From contig CM077025.1 of NCBI GenBank assembly GCA_039090855.1, forward strand, positions 99,552,489 through 99,616,488: a stretch of 64,000 bases of DNA, in the 5' to 3' direction. Every line of letters starts with the position of its first letter. Position 1 is the first letter of the stretch. Source of the stretch: Macrothele yani (Eukaryota > Arthropoda > Arachnida > Araneae > Macrothelidae). The notes below the pieces were generated by a model. That model was not told where the DNA came from. It saw only the letters and a list, made by a program, of their open reading frames with translations, and did no database searches. The translations under genes and the position numbers were made by a program. Below are positions 37,035 to 47,180 of the stretch, piece after piece.

Positions 37035-37166
37035 AAATATGTAGTATAACTGTACTAGTAATCCGAATTTCTTGGTGTAGAATAGAAATCAAAGTTTCCA
37101 AGCTTTCGCACATCAACCAAAAGATCTTTTCAAGGAACAAAGACAGCAAACTGCAGTTTGCTGTCT
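37035..37166. repeat. Single arm of the 23.5-kb palindrome family
   Basis: This stretch (around CGCACATCAACC) matches one arm of 23479-23704, including a minus-strand hammerhead-like variant at 37137-37095 (UUCC, UUGAAAA, GAAAGCUU, GGAA). It ends with a small palindrome CAGCAAACTGCAGTTTGCTG. Stem II of the motif is partly decayed here. Confidence 0.72.
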
Positions 37167-37429
37167 ACAATTAAACACCAGTAACTCAATGTAAACGATG
37201 TTTTTGACATTCATCAAATGTTATACATAACTTTCCTTTGATGATAACCATTTTTGGCCTTTTTAAGTGATGAACTGTTTCAGTAAAGCTATTGTCTTTA
37301 ATATCTGGCATTAGTATAAATAACCAATTCATTTCAGTCCAAAAATGACTTCTTAAGTTGATATCTCTACAGTGAAATGAACATGTTTGCTTGTTATGTA
37401 TTAGAAGCATAGTGCATATTCCTATTTTC
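37167..37429. other. Non-coding spacer
   Basis: Nothing recognised. Confidence 0.4.
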
Positions 37430-37813
37430 AAAATATTTGCAATATATTTCCACTTCTAAGAACCCAGCTGAATTTCTTTTCACTCAGATACCAGTCTCAC
37501 AGAAAAGCTTTTTGTACATATTTCCTGCTCAACTTAATGCACTGCTTATCACACTGGTGGAAACATAAATATTCATTTTTTCTTGACATCCCTTTTTCTA
37601 AAAACCCAATGCAAAAAAATGTTTTCATGTCAGATACCATTTACTGAGGGTAACATTTTGCACATATTTGAATTTTTCATAATGCACAATTCTGCCACTG
37701 GGTGGTGTAACTCATTTCTGTTAGCAACTGCACCTCCGCTTCTAATAATACCAATGAAAAAATAATTTTGCACTATAGGCATTTGTTATAATGAAGATTG
37801 TGAATGTTAGCTA

Positions 37814-39350
37814 CACTGGTGTGCAAAAATTAAGGACGAAGAGGAGAAATTAGCATAACAGCGGAACGAGCAGGCAGAACGGACCGAAAGACCACTCAGG
37901 AGATAGACTAGAGTCCGGTACGGTAGGGCATGCACATATATGCAGCATGACGTGGGAGGGGGGGTGTCAGAAGGCTATAAAGCACACGGGCGGTGTACAC
38001 TCAGCAATTCGGTGAAAGCTATTGCACGGTGTACATCGGTTTGAACGACGTCAAGTTGCTGCCACCGTGTGATATGGCCAACAGGCAATCCAGTAGACGA
38101 CATCTGGATGACTTTACCCGAGGTCGCGTCATTGGGAAGTTGGAAGAAGGTCGAAGTGTGACTAGTGTGGCCGAGGAGTTCAGGATCGCTCACAGCATCG
38201 TTTCACGAGCTTCGAGAGCATTTCAAACAACAGGAACAGCTGTCCGCGAGTTTAGCAGTGGTCGTCCACGAGCAACCACGGCGGCGGACGACTGGTATAT
38301 TGTCCTACAGGCGAGAAGAGACAGACGGCACACAGTGGGAGAAATCGCAAGGCACATGCAACAGACAACTGGACGCCCGTTATCGCGTCTTACCGTGGCC
38401 AGGAGGCTGCACAAAGGTGATCTATTTGCACGACGACCAGTATGGTGTGCGCCATTAATGCCTGCTCATCGGAGACGGCGGTTTCTGTGGTGCCAGGAAC
38501 ACAAGAACTGGACACATCAGCAATGGGGTCGAGTTCTCTTTACGGATGAGAGCCGATTTAGTCTGACGAGCGATTCTGGGCGTATACACATCTGGAGAGA
38601 GCAGGGAACACGCAATTACACCTCCAACATCATCGAAAGGGACCGGTTTGGAGGTGGCAGAGTTCTCGTTTGGGGCGGTATCATGCTTGGTAGCCGTACT
38701 GACCTCCACATCTTCCAAGGAGGTTCAGTCACTGGTGTCCGCTATTGTACTGAGGTTCTCCTGCTTCACGTGCGTCTGTTTAGAGGTGCTGTGGGTCCTG
38801 AGTTCCTCTTCATGGACGACAACGCTACACCTCATCGTACAGTGGCTGTCGCAGAGCTGTTGGAGAGTGAAGATATTCAACGCATGGATTGGCCCACAAG
38901 GTCCCCAGACCTAAATCCAATCGAACACGTGTGGGACCTTCTCGGGAGATGCTTGGATACACGTCACCAGCCGCCAGCAACGATTCCGCAGCTGCAATTG
39001 GCGCTACAAGAGGAATGGGCCGCGATGCCTCAACATCTCCTCAGCATGGACAGATGTTGTAAATCCTGCAACACAGTCAGGGGTGATCATATCCCCTACT
39101 AAAGACTGGATTTTTCTTGGCAGCTGCCTGTCACATGGACGTTTCTGTCTTCTGTTCAGTTGTGCTCAAAGCTACCTTTTCAATAAAGTGCCTTTGCATC
39201 CTTTGGATTCCTTGTTTGGACCGTTTTGCTCACTTGTCCCATATTCTTACATCTTGGGGATCTTATGGTATGATTTGAATCGATGTGGAGTACTTCTGCA
39301 CGACGTTACATTCGAAAAACCGTCTCGTCCTTAATTTTTGCACACCAGTG
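37814..39350 (+). mobile_element. Tc1-like transposon F, apparently intact
   Basis: A 1537-bp element bounded by perfect 26-bp inverted repeats (CACTGGTGTGCAAAAATTAA... at 37814-37839 and 39325-39350) and TA on both sides. It contains one uninterrupted transposase gene. Perfect ends and an open gene suggest recent arrival compared with every other element in the window. Confidence 0.95.
38074..39102 (+). CDS. Tc1 transposase, full length, DD34E
   Basis: A cut-and-paste transposase of the Tc1 group, 342 residues, the usual length. The N-terminus (MANRQSSRRHLDDFTRGRVI; residues about 10-115) has paired helix-turn-helix segments for binding the inverted repeats, with a GRPR linker at 63-66. Catalytic residues are D158 (LFTDESRF), D249 (FMDDNATPH) and E284 (SPDLNPIEHVWD), with 34 residues between the last two. 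The open frame extends 81 bp upstream to an ATG at 37993. I prefer 38074 because the older relative at 53.9 kb begins at the same place (MARREHLDDF). No stops or frameshifts were seen. Codon use is GC-richer than the surrounding intron, as expected for a recent insertion. Confidence 0.92.
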   Translation: MANRQSSRRHLDDFTRGRVIGKLEEGRSVTSVAEEFRIAHSIVSRASRAFQTTGTAVREFSSGRPRATTAADDWYIVLQARRDRRHTVGEIARHMQQTTGRPLSRLTVARRLHKGDLFARRPVWCAPLMPAHRRRRFLWCQEHKNWTHQQWGRVLFTDESRFSLTSDSGRIHIWREQGTRNYTSNIIERDRFGGGRVLVWGGIMLGSRTDLHIFQGGSVTGVRYCTEVLLLHVRLFRGAVGPEFLFMDDNATPHRTVAVAELLESEDIQRMDWPTRSPDLNPIEHVWDLLGRCLDTRHQPPATIPQLQLALQEEWAAMPQHLLSMDRCCKSCNTVRGDHIPY

Positions 39351-39962
39351 TACTTTAAACAATGCAGCTTTCCTGCTAGAAATACTTACATAGAAATGTA
39401 TCCTTGCCATCTCCACTTTTAAATATATTTGAAAAATTCTATGTTCTATTATATATAGATCCCATTATGAAGGATATTTTGCATATATTTTCTACTTTTT
39501 CATTTGATGTATGGTTCTGCTATTTGGGAGGGTCAGTGTGTGTGTATCTATTTGCAAAAATACCTCCACTTCTAAAAATCTAATTACTTCCTTTCTTGGT
39601 CAGATACCATCGACTATGAGCATTTTGTACCTATTTAGATAACAGGGGTGTAAATTTGCCTTAGGTTTGCCTTTCTCTGCATTTAAATGTTTGATTTGAA
39701 AGATTCATTTTAGTTCAGATATCTTCTACTATTATGAACATTTTGCATATAATTTCTGATTTTTCCTAAAGAACATTTTCCCAACATGTTCCAGCAAATG
39801 TTTCATCAATTCTAGATATCTGGTAGGAAAAAATATTTTATATATCTGGTACCATTCAATTTAGAAGTAGATATATTGAGAAAAACTGATCAAACATTTG
39901 TGCTCACCCAGCAGCAAAATTTTTCATTATTTTGGGAAGAAAATATACAAGGAGTTTTAATA

Positions 39963-40808
39963 GTTTGCAGACATGCCAACCTTCAAAATCTGAAAATCAG
40001 GAGATTTTTACAGCTCATAAAATCACAGTAATCGACATTTTCCAAACATAGGAACAATTTTAAAGTAGTAGTCTTACTGGTCCACTAAAAGTTTTGGAGA
40101 AAAAAAAACTGCGCGAAAGTTAACACCCCTGCCCCCAACTGAATTTCCTTTTCAGGTACGTCGATTCCGCAAGATAATGAAAACATAAAATGGCCCGCAT
40201 TTTGTTGTTTTTTACGAATAAAATAGCAGCCAACTGCTTTCGGTTTCTTCCTTAGGTTGTGCGTGAAGGTGAAGACGACAAACAGCATCGTACTAACACT
40301 GCCTTTCGTTACAAGGCGAGGCCAACTGTAAACTTAACTGTTTATCATCACTTAGAATGAGTGCGGCTCTGTTGAGGCGAGGGGTTGAAAGACTGAACTG
40401 CAAGGAGAATGCAGGGCAGCTCCCATCTGTCAATTACTGACCCTCCCTGGCATTCCAGAGTGGATGAGCTCTTTCCTGAAAGCATTGTACGACAATTGGA
40501 CTGAGAGAAAGTTTTTTAAAGCAAATTTTTTTCAACTCATCTCGGACAACTAGTCAAAAGACAGTGCTTAGACCACTGTGGCGGCTTTCTTTTTGTAGAT
40601 AGGAGGAGAGGAAAAGTACAAAACTGATAACTGTAATGCCGTCTTGCATTGATGCAGAAAGAAAAAGATTTCACAGAAGGTTTGAAATCATGGCTGTTGA
40701 TGGAATTTCGATTGGCTAATTTTCAGTGAAAATCAGGAGAATTTGACATTCATCCGGAGGGCAGGATGAAGGGCTGAAAATCCGGAGAGTTGGCACGTCT
40801 GAGTTTGT
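39963..40808. mobile_element. Non-autonomous DNA element (hAT-like MITE)
   Basis: Inverted ends CAGACATGCCAACCTTC (near 39969) and the reverse complement of CAGACGTGCCAACTCTC (ending about 40801) lie inside short direct repeats AGTTTG. The interior has no credible transposase. Similar ends occur in widespread animal MITEs; the superfamily is a guess from the 6- to 8-bp target repeat. Confidence 0.68.
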
Positions 40809-40834
40809 AGTATCTGACCAAAAAAAAAAAAAAA

Positions 40835-41690
40835 AATTTCAATCAAGTTTTTAGTCGTGCAGATATTGCTGTAAACAGAAATGTGAACTTATGGCCTTTA
40901 GTGGCACACTTGTGCGTTCAGAAAAATCTGAAATTATATGAGAAACATTTTGCATCAAAAACGCTCTCCAACAAAGAAAGAATTCTTCAAATTGGACTTT
41001 AAAAATAAGATATACATCTATGCCTCCTGGTGGAAAAGCTGTGTACTATTTTATGCAGGAGGTATTCACAAAAAGTTTTCCAAGATGAGAGGTATTGGTC
41101 CACAAAAGAATTTTTTCAATTGAGTTTTCAGAAACTCAGATTTTCCTGTAAATACATCAAAGCAGAAATAAACACTTAAACCGCCTGGTGGTCAAAACCA
41201 TTATTTACCAAAAATTAGAAATTATATGCAAAGCATTTCTCATTGGGAGCTGTATCCGATGCAGGAAGAATTTTTCAAATCAGACTTTCCAAAGTAGGAA
41301 TATCAGGAAAAACACAATTTACCTTTAACCCCCCCCCCCCCCCCCAGCAGAAAATCTACGCATTACCAGAAAAAGGGACTGTACCTAAAAATAGCCTTCA
41401 ATATAAATGGCATCGAAAGGAAAAAGAATATTTTCAATTAGTTATTTAGAAGCAAAGATATGAAATAAAATGCATTTTGAATTTGATAGGATCTGCATTT
41501 ATGCTCTCCAGTGGCAAAGTTGTGCATCGGAAAAAAAGTGGAATGCAAGGATCATCATTCTCACATTTCAAGCTTCCCAATACAAAAAGAATTTTACAAA
41601 TGGAACCAATAGTTGAAGAGACATGGTGTTTCTAGCCAGACAGACAAAGTGATAATATAAGCAATATCTTTTTTTTCACAAAAGACACAT
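40835..41690 (-). repeat. ~150-bp-period repeat family, inverted copy
   Basis: Same family as 37430-39905 and 45376-47180 but in opposite orientation. The outer edge near 41640-41690 (GTTTGTCTGTCTGGCTAGAAA on the minus strand, less its last base) matches the start of the plus copy at about 45440, showing that the family has a defined end. A C run sits at 41330-41345. Confidence 0.68.
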
Positions 41691-42406
41691 GCCAATAACA
41701 CAGCCTCAGTACTGCTAGCAAACAAGAAAACCAACTGCCCTGCATTTTGATGGGAGTGGGGAGGAACATTTGTCAGACATAAGTTATATCAGAAGAAAAA
41801 TCCTCAACTACAAAACATCGCCGAAAAAGGCAGGATTGGATAAAATTCCAGGGCATATAATAGAATTTTAGGGCATTTCGAGGACAACATAGAATTCCAG
41901 GACTTTTCCAGGATTTCCAGGAAGCGTATGAACCATGGTAGTTAGCTTAATCTACTTATAACAGCTTCACTTGGTATGGCGGCAAATTTTTCACTGAAGT
42001 AGGAAGAATTTTGCTTTGTTATTTAGAGAAAATGCCCAACATATATATATACATAGAATGAAATGTCAATTTTTTTTAAGACAATAATATTTTAGACAGA
42101 TAATATAAAGCTCAAATAAAGTTAACGATTCTTATTCATGGGTACCAAAATAATTATTTGTTCTGTCCAAACAATCTAGACACAGAGGATACAAGAAACA
42201 GTGGGCCATTTCTCAAGTGGTCCACCGGGAAATATCCCAGTGCCCTGGTAGTCCAATCCGCACCTGCCAATAATGGATAAGCACATTTCACAATAAAAAT
42301 AATTTGCTCCAAAATAACAGTAAGTACTTTTAACCTGCCATTTATTTAATAGAATTATCACAACAAAAAAAGAAAGTAATTGAGATCCAAATGTTAATTT
42401 TCTTAC
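41691..42406. other. Intron sequence next to ankyrin exon
   Basis: No gene. A short stretch at 41845-41930 is rich in TTCCAGG-like words and may be part of a diverged repeat. Confidence 0.45.
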
Positions 42407-42640
42407 CTCACTTCCTGTGCAGCATGCCCTGTGCAATGGAGTCACCCACCTGTTGTCCTTGGTATTAACTCTAGCGCCATTTCGAATCAGAAGTTCGGTA
42501 ATCTGAGCATCACCACAAAAACACACAGCATGCAGCACACTTCTACGATCACTGTCTTGATAATTAACTTCTGTATGCTGCTGTAGTAAATCATGCACTT
42601 CATCTATATCTCTTCTAAACACAGCTTGAATTAATGGTGG
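42407..42640 (-). CDS. ANKRD28/44/52-like: Ankyrin exon (first recognised), PP6 ankyrin subunit homolog
   Basis: The 234-bp exon encodes 78 residues from PPLIQAVFRRDIDEVHDLLQ to RACCTGSE. It matches the extreme N-terminus of ANKRD28/44/52 proteins just after their short first coding exon: PPLIQAVF, VNYQDSDRRSVLHA, GDAQITELLIRNGARVNTKD and WVTPLHRA. In gene direction the acceptor is CTTCTTTTATTTAG before CCACCA and the donor is GAG|GTAAGA at 42407/42406. It is phase 0 at both ends. In the family, only about nine residues precede this exon, so the start codon should lie on a short upstream exon that I could not locate. Members bind the PP6 catalytic-SAPS complex as scaffold subunits. Confidence 0.95.
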
Positions 42641-43242
42641 CTAAATAAAAGAAGAAAAAAATATTCTAAACATATCTAGCAAATGAAGCCTAGCAAAGAA
42701 AAATATATTCTAAGCATAACAAGCTAGAATTCAGAAATTGAAATTTCACTCTGCATGTCACGAAAACATATGTAATGGTGAAAAAGTCAGTATTAAAGAA
42801 GCATTATGTTTTATATCCCACTTATCTGCACATATTACAACTACAAGGAGAGGAAATCTACTTTAATCCAATGCTTTCATTGGCATAAAAGCACTGGGGC
42901 ACAGCAGACCCTTTCTTCATCTTGGATGTTAGCCAGCTCATGGTTTGTTTCACAATAAAAGTAGTCATGTGAAATCTAGTAAAATGTTTGTCAGAAACTG
43001 AAGAATCACATCTGAAAGTAAAGATTTCAGGATTTAACACCCGATGTATAAGAAGGCCGATTGTACTGTTGTCTAAATCAATTGTGTGCGTAAAAGCTCT
43101 TAAATGGGTTGCTTCCTATGGCATAGTCTGATGACCTATTCTACGGATTATATGAACAAAAATATGATATCACAATATTTGCACCTTTAAGGTATTAAAC
43201 TCCAGCAAAGTGTGCGTATTTACGTGCAATTCATTAATGACA
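42641..43242. other. Upstream intron, no feature seen
   Basis: AT-rich; no exon or element recognised. Confidence 0.5.
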
Positions 43243-44096
43243 TATCATTAAATGGCCAATTACTTACCGGAAAGTTCTTGGTCACTTTTTTCCTTACACT
43301 TCAAGCATGTCAATTATCATCATGTAATGTAGTTGGCCTTCAAAGGTTGAAAAAAACTCCTTGCTTATGAGATTCGTTCTTCTGGTCATGAAACATCGTA
43401 TATTTTTATATTTTTTTATTCACTGGACAAAAAACGCAGGTTTCATTATGCCGTCTAAGACGTAAACATAGCTTGCCATCTCCATAAAACCAAACAAATA
43501 TACACACCATACAACTCATTCATACATTCAGTTAAAACCCCTATGTACATAATTACACTATTTACATTCCCAGGCAGTTAAACGTTTGTCAACTGTGACT
43601 AAAAAATTGGCCTCCTGATGACGACAGAAGTACTGTTGAAAGCGCTAGAGGATTGTGTATGACGGGCTGAATGAGGTTGGCACTTGCGGTAGAGTTAGTA
43701 CGGTGTCTGAAGCGGATGGAGCACTTTTTTTAGTCACAGTTGACAAAGGTTTAACTGCCTGGGAATGTAAATAGTGTAAATATGTACATAGTGGTTTTAA
43801 CTGAATGTATGAATGAGTTGTATGGTGTATATATTTGTGTGGTTTTTATGGAGATGACGAGCTATGTTTATGTCTCAGACGACATAATGAAACCTGCGTT
43901 TTTTGTCCTGTGAATAAAAAAAACAAAAACATATACGATGTTTCATGATCGGAAGAACGAATCTCATAAGCAAGGAGTTTTTTCAACCTTTGAAGGCCAA
44001 CTACATTACATGATGATAATTGACGTGCTTGAAGTGTAAGGGAAAAAAGTGACCAAGAACTTTCCGGTAAGTGATTAGCCATTTAATGATATGTCC
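43243..44096. repeat. Long inverted repeat, ~360-bp arms, hammerhead in the loop
   Basis: Arm 43243-43604 and arm 43731-44096 are reverse complements with small differences (outer TATCATTAAATGGCCAATTA; inner TTTACATTCCCAGGCAGTTA). The 126-nt centre holds a hammerhead candidate at 43611-43651. PLE 2 lies immediately beyond on the minus strand, so this is probably an inverted pair of Penelope-type terminal regions. Confidence 0.88.
43611..43651 (+). ncRNA. Hammerhead ribozyme candidate in the inverted-repeat loop
   Basis: CCUC (stem I, 43611-43614), CUGAUGA (43615-43621), stem II GACAG/CUGUU closing around AAGUA, GAAA (43638-43641), stem III AGCGCU, which is a perfect self-complementary hexamer, triplet CUA, then GAGG (43648-43651) completing stem I. 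All core bases are canonical. A palindromic stem III suggests action as a dimer. Confidence 0.72.
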
Positions 44097-44174
44097 AAAA
44101 TATACTTTCAGTAATAATAAAACGCACATAGCATATGAAATCCGTTTATTTTTTAGGTGTAGTCAGGACAAATA

Positions 44175-44219
44175 TTCGCCAAGCTTTCGCACTCCACTGG
44201 GAGGCTTTTTCAAGGCAAT
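44175..44219 (-). ncRNA. Hammerhead-like motif, U3-A8 variant, of PLE 2
   Basis: In the minus direction: GCC (stem I), UUGAAAA core variant, one unpaired A, stem II of GC, a bulged U, CUCC with GGAG, then GAAA, AGCU/CUU and GGC. Compared with the copy at 23603, stem II differs at two base pairs in a compensatory way (A-U to U-A and U-A to C-G). It lies about 110 nt past the PLE 2 stop codon on the same strand. Confidence 0.52.
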
Positions 44220-44326
44220 GGTGGACACAAAAATACAGAGAATTGGAACATGTAAAGAACGAAGATGATTTTTGAAAATAACGCGGGTGACATCACGAGC
44301 CTATAACATGAATTTTTATCACGTAA

Positions 44327-45373
44327 TTATACAGTGCACCGTGATGTGTTTCCATTTTTTAATAACACATGCCAAACCATTGGTAGTTCCGTAGAGACTA
44401 TATCATTGCATGCCACTTTGCTGGATAGGATTTCCACTGTTTCCCTGATGGCAGTCTCTTTGAAATTCGTGTAAGGGGCAATTCTTCTAATATTATTCCA
44501 TACAGGAGCGGCCGAGCAATGCATGACTTCTCTGGCGAGGGCTGTATTCTGCATGTCCTGGTTCACACTTCGTATGTGTTCTTTACATCTAGTGTCCAAG
44601 GATCGCTTTGTCATTCCGATATATATCTTTTCCGTGTTGTCAGGATATGGCAACAGTATATCACACACACCCGCCTTTTCTTTCTCACACTGTCTCTCTT
44701 TGGTATATTCTCTCTTTGAATATATAGAATATATTTTAGGTATATTCTCTCTTTGCAACTTGATATTATATGTGATAACGGGTCGGGACTTCATTGCTAT
44801 TAATATGCTGTATTTGCATAATAAATTCTTTAACCAATATGTAAAGCCTGGGATATATGTGATGGATCCTGCATATCTCACTGTCCTACTAGGCGATTTT
44901 GCTATTGCTGATATTATACAATTTCTCACAGTCCTATGTACTCTATCTATGTCATTCTTATATCCAGCCTTTAGACCTTTGCTGTAAATATTATCAATTT
45001 CTTTATTAATTAGGTAGTCGGGTTTGCATACGTTGTACGCTCTATAGAACCACGCTCCAAATGCAGAAAGTTTGTAATCCTTTGGGCAGTGCGAATCAGG
45101 AGGGACAAGGTTCGGTACTGCTGTCGGTTTATAATAAACGTTACAATCGAAGCTGGATGTTCTATTTCTTCTGAGAATGACGTCAAGATAATTCAACGTC
45201 CCGTCTTTTTCAAGCTCCATGGTGAATTTAATTGTATTGTGTAGGTTATTTATCTTGCGCATGAAATCATTTAATTCATCTACTCCATGTTCCCATATGA
45301 AGAATATGTCGTCAGCATAGCGGATCCAAACTCGGGGTTTCTTGATACAATTTAAAAGGAGTGCAGGTGATAG
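44327..45373 (-). pseudogene. PLE reverse transcriptase (partial) + GIY-YIG endonuclease, open frame
   Basis: The frame is open from about 45373 to the stop at 44327, roughly 348 residues. It starts SPALLLNCIKKPRVWIRYAD and carries the catalytic YADD at 45319-45308. Next come TIKFTMELEKDGTLNYLDV (RT thumb), VYYKPTAVPN, the GSITYIPGFTYWLKNLLCKY linker, a zinc-like region with Cys residues (QCEKEKAGVCDI), and the GIY-YIG core KIYIGMTKRSLDTRCKEH. It ends SRCTV. No internal stop is seen in the retained part, so only the missing 5' half makes it incomplete. It is better preserved than PLE 1 and belongs to a different subfamily. Confidence 0.88.
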
Positions 45374-45375
45374 TC

Positions 45376-47180
45376 AGTAGGTTCTCACTTTTTAGCACGT
45401 CTTCTGCAAAAAAAAAGATTGTGCTTCTGTTATCGGTTTGTCTGTGCGTCAGTCTGTGGACACCATATCTCTACAACAATAAGTCCAATTTGAAAAATTA
45501 TTTTTGTATTATGAAGCTTGAAATATACAAATAATGATCCTCCATTTTTTTTTTTTTTTTATGATGTATAATTTTGCAGCTAGAGGACGTAAATGCAAAT
45601 GATATTGAATTCAAAATACATTTTATTCCATATATTTGCTTCTAAACATCCGACTGAAAAAATTATTTTACCTTTCGATTCCATTTATGTCAAACAATAT
45701 TTTAGGTATAATCCCTTTTTCAAGTTACACATAGATTTTCTGCTATCAGGTGTAAAAGTAAATTGCTTTTCCCCCGATATCTACTTATAAAACTGGATTT
45801 CAAAAATGGTTTTTTTTTCAGAGGATAGAGCTCCTGGTGGGAAATGTTTTGCATATAATTTCTAATTTTTGGTGAAGAATGGTTTGGCCACCAGGGAGCA
45901 TAAGTGTTAATTTCTGCTTCAGATGTATTTGCCACAAAATCTAAGCTTCTAAAATCTCGATTGAAAAAATTCATTCGTGGACCAATACCACTGACGTCGA
46001 TGAACCTTTTCGGAATAATTTCTTCTGAAAATAATGCATGGTTTCTTCGTCAGGGTACACCCCCTGTATATCTTATTTTTGTCAATATCTCTGCTTCGAA
46101 CTGCCTGATTTGAAAAAATTCCTTGTTGATTGGATAGAGTTTTCGGTGCGACATGTTTTTCATATAATTTCAAAATTTTCAAGTAATGCATGGGCATCTC
46201 TGCTTCGAACTGCCTGATTTGAAAAAATTCCTTGTTGATTGGATAGAGTTTTCGGTGCGACATGTTTTTCATATAATTTCAAAATTTTAGTAATGCATGG
46301 GCATCTGCTAGGGGCGTTACGGTAAATTATGTTCCCCCTGATTTCTCTGCGTCTAAAACTCTGATTTGAAAAATTCTTTCTGCACTGGATACAGCTCCTG
46401 ATGGGAAATCTTTGCATATCAATTTTTAATTTTTGGTAAGAAATGGTTTGGCCACCAGGGGGCATTGATGTATATCTTATTTTTGTCAATATCTTTACTT
46501 CTAAGAGTCCAATTTGAAAAATCCCTTCTTTGTTGGATAGCGTTTCCAGTGTGAAATGTTTTTCATATAATTGCAAAATTGTCAAGTAACTCATAGACTT
46601 TCCGCTATGGGGCGTTAAGGTAAATTGTGTTTTACCCGATATTTCTGCTTCTAAAACTCTGATGTGAAAAATTCTTCCTGTGTCGCATACAGCTCCTGAT
46701 GGGAAATGTTTTTCATATATTTATAATATTTGGTAAGGAATGGTTTGACCACCAGGGGGCATAGTTATTAATTTCTGCTTCTTATGTATTTGCAGCAAAA
46801 TCTGAGCTTCTGAAAACTCGACTGAAAAAATTCTTTCCTGCACCAATACCGCTCACATCGAAAAATATTTTGGGAATACTTTCTTCTTAAAATAACGCAT
46901 GTTTTTCCCGCCAGGGTGGGTAGATGCATATCTTATATTTGTCTATATCTCTGCTTCTAAGAGTCCAATTTGAAAAATTCTTTCTGTTGGAGAGCATTTC
47001 CACTACAAAATGTTTCTGATATAATTTCAAATTTTTCTTAACGCACAAGCCTGCAACCAGAGGGCATAAGTTCAAGATTCATGTTTAGAGTAGTATCAGC
47101 ACGATTAAAAACCAGAATGGAAAACTTCTTTCTTTGGTCAGATACTACTGTTTTCTATACGGGTTCCATTGACTTTAAAT
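45376..47180 (+). repeat. ~150-bp-period non-coding repeat family, longest plus copy
   Basis: At least nine diverged units have anchor words near 45640, 45775, 45935, 46084, 46196, 46341, 46488, 46640, 46800 and 46945, giving spacings of about 110 to 160 bp. Units share CTGCTTCTAAAA, GATTTGAAAAATTC, TTTTCATATAATTT, TAATGCATGGG and CACCAGGGGGCAT-like words. Two adjacent units (46084 and 46196) are almost identical and look like a recent 112-bp duplication. The array begins after PLE 2 and ends near the LINE remnant. Confidence 0.75.

Larger units (their letters stand above)
37430..39905 (+). repeat. ~150-bp-period non-coding repeat family, plus copy
   Basis: Diverged units recur with a common order of words: TTCTAAAA-CC, AATTTGAAAAATTC, TCAGATACCA, TTTTGCATATATTT and CCACTGGGTGG-like. 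This copy is interrupted by Tc1 F (37814-39350), with array sequence on both sides (37430-37813 and 39352-39905). It has no consistent reading frame. Confidence 0.65.
44130..45375 (-). mobile_element. Penelope-like element 2, 5' truncated
   Basis: Minus-strand PLE with the RT active site, linker and GIY-YIG domain, followed by a hammerhead-like variant at 44219-44175. The 5' side is cut at about 45375 by the start of the ~150-bp-period repeat copy. Confidence 0.83.

Noticed and set aside
40938..41123. Repeated FF-rich short frames in the 41 kb and 46 kb blocks as a protein family
   Set aside because: Frames shift from unit to unit and do not persist; the repeat is non-coding.
42176..42406. 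Extension of the ankyrin frame past the exon
   Set aside because: Sequence after GAG|GTAAGA loses ankyrin similarity at once; it is intron read-through.
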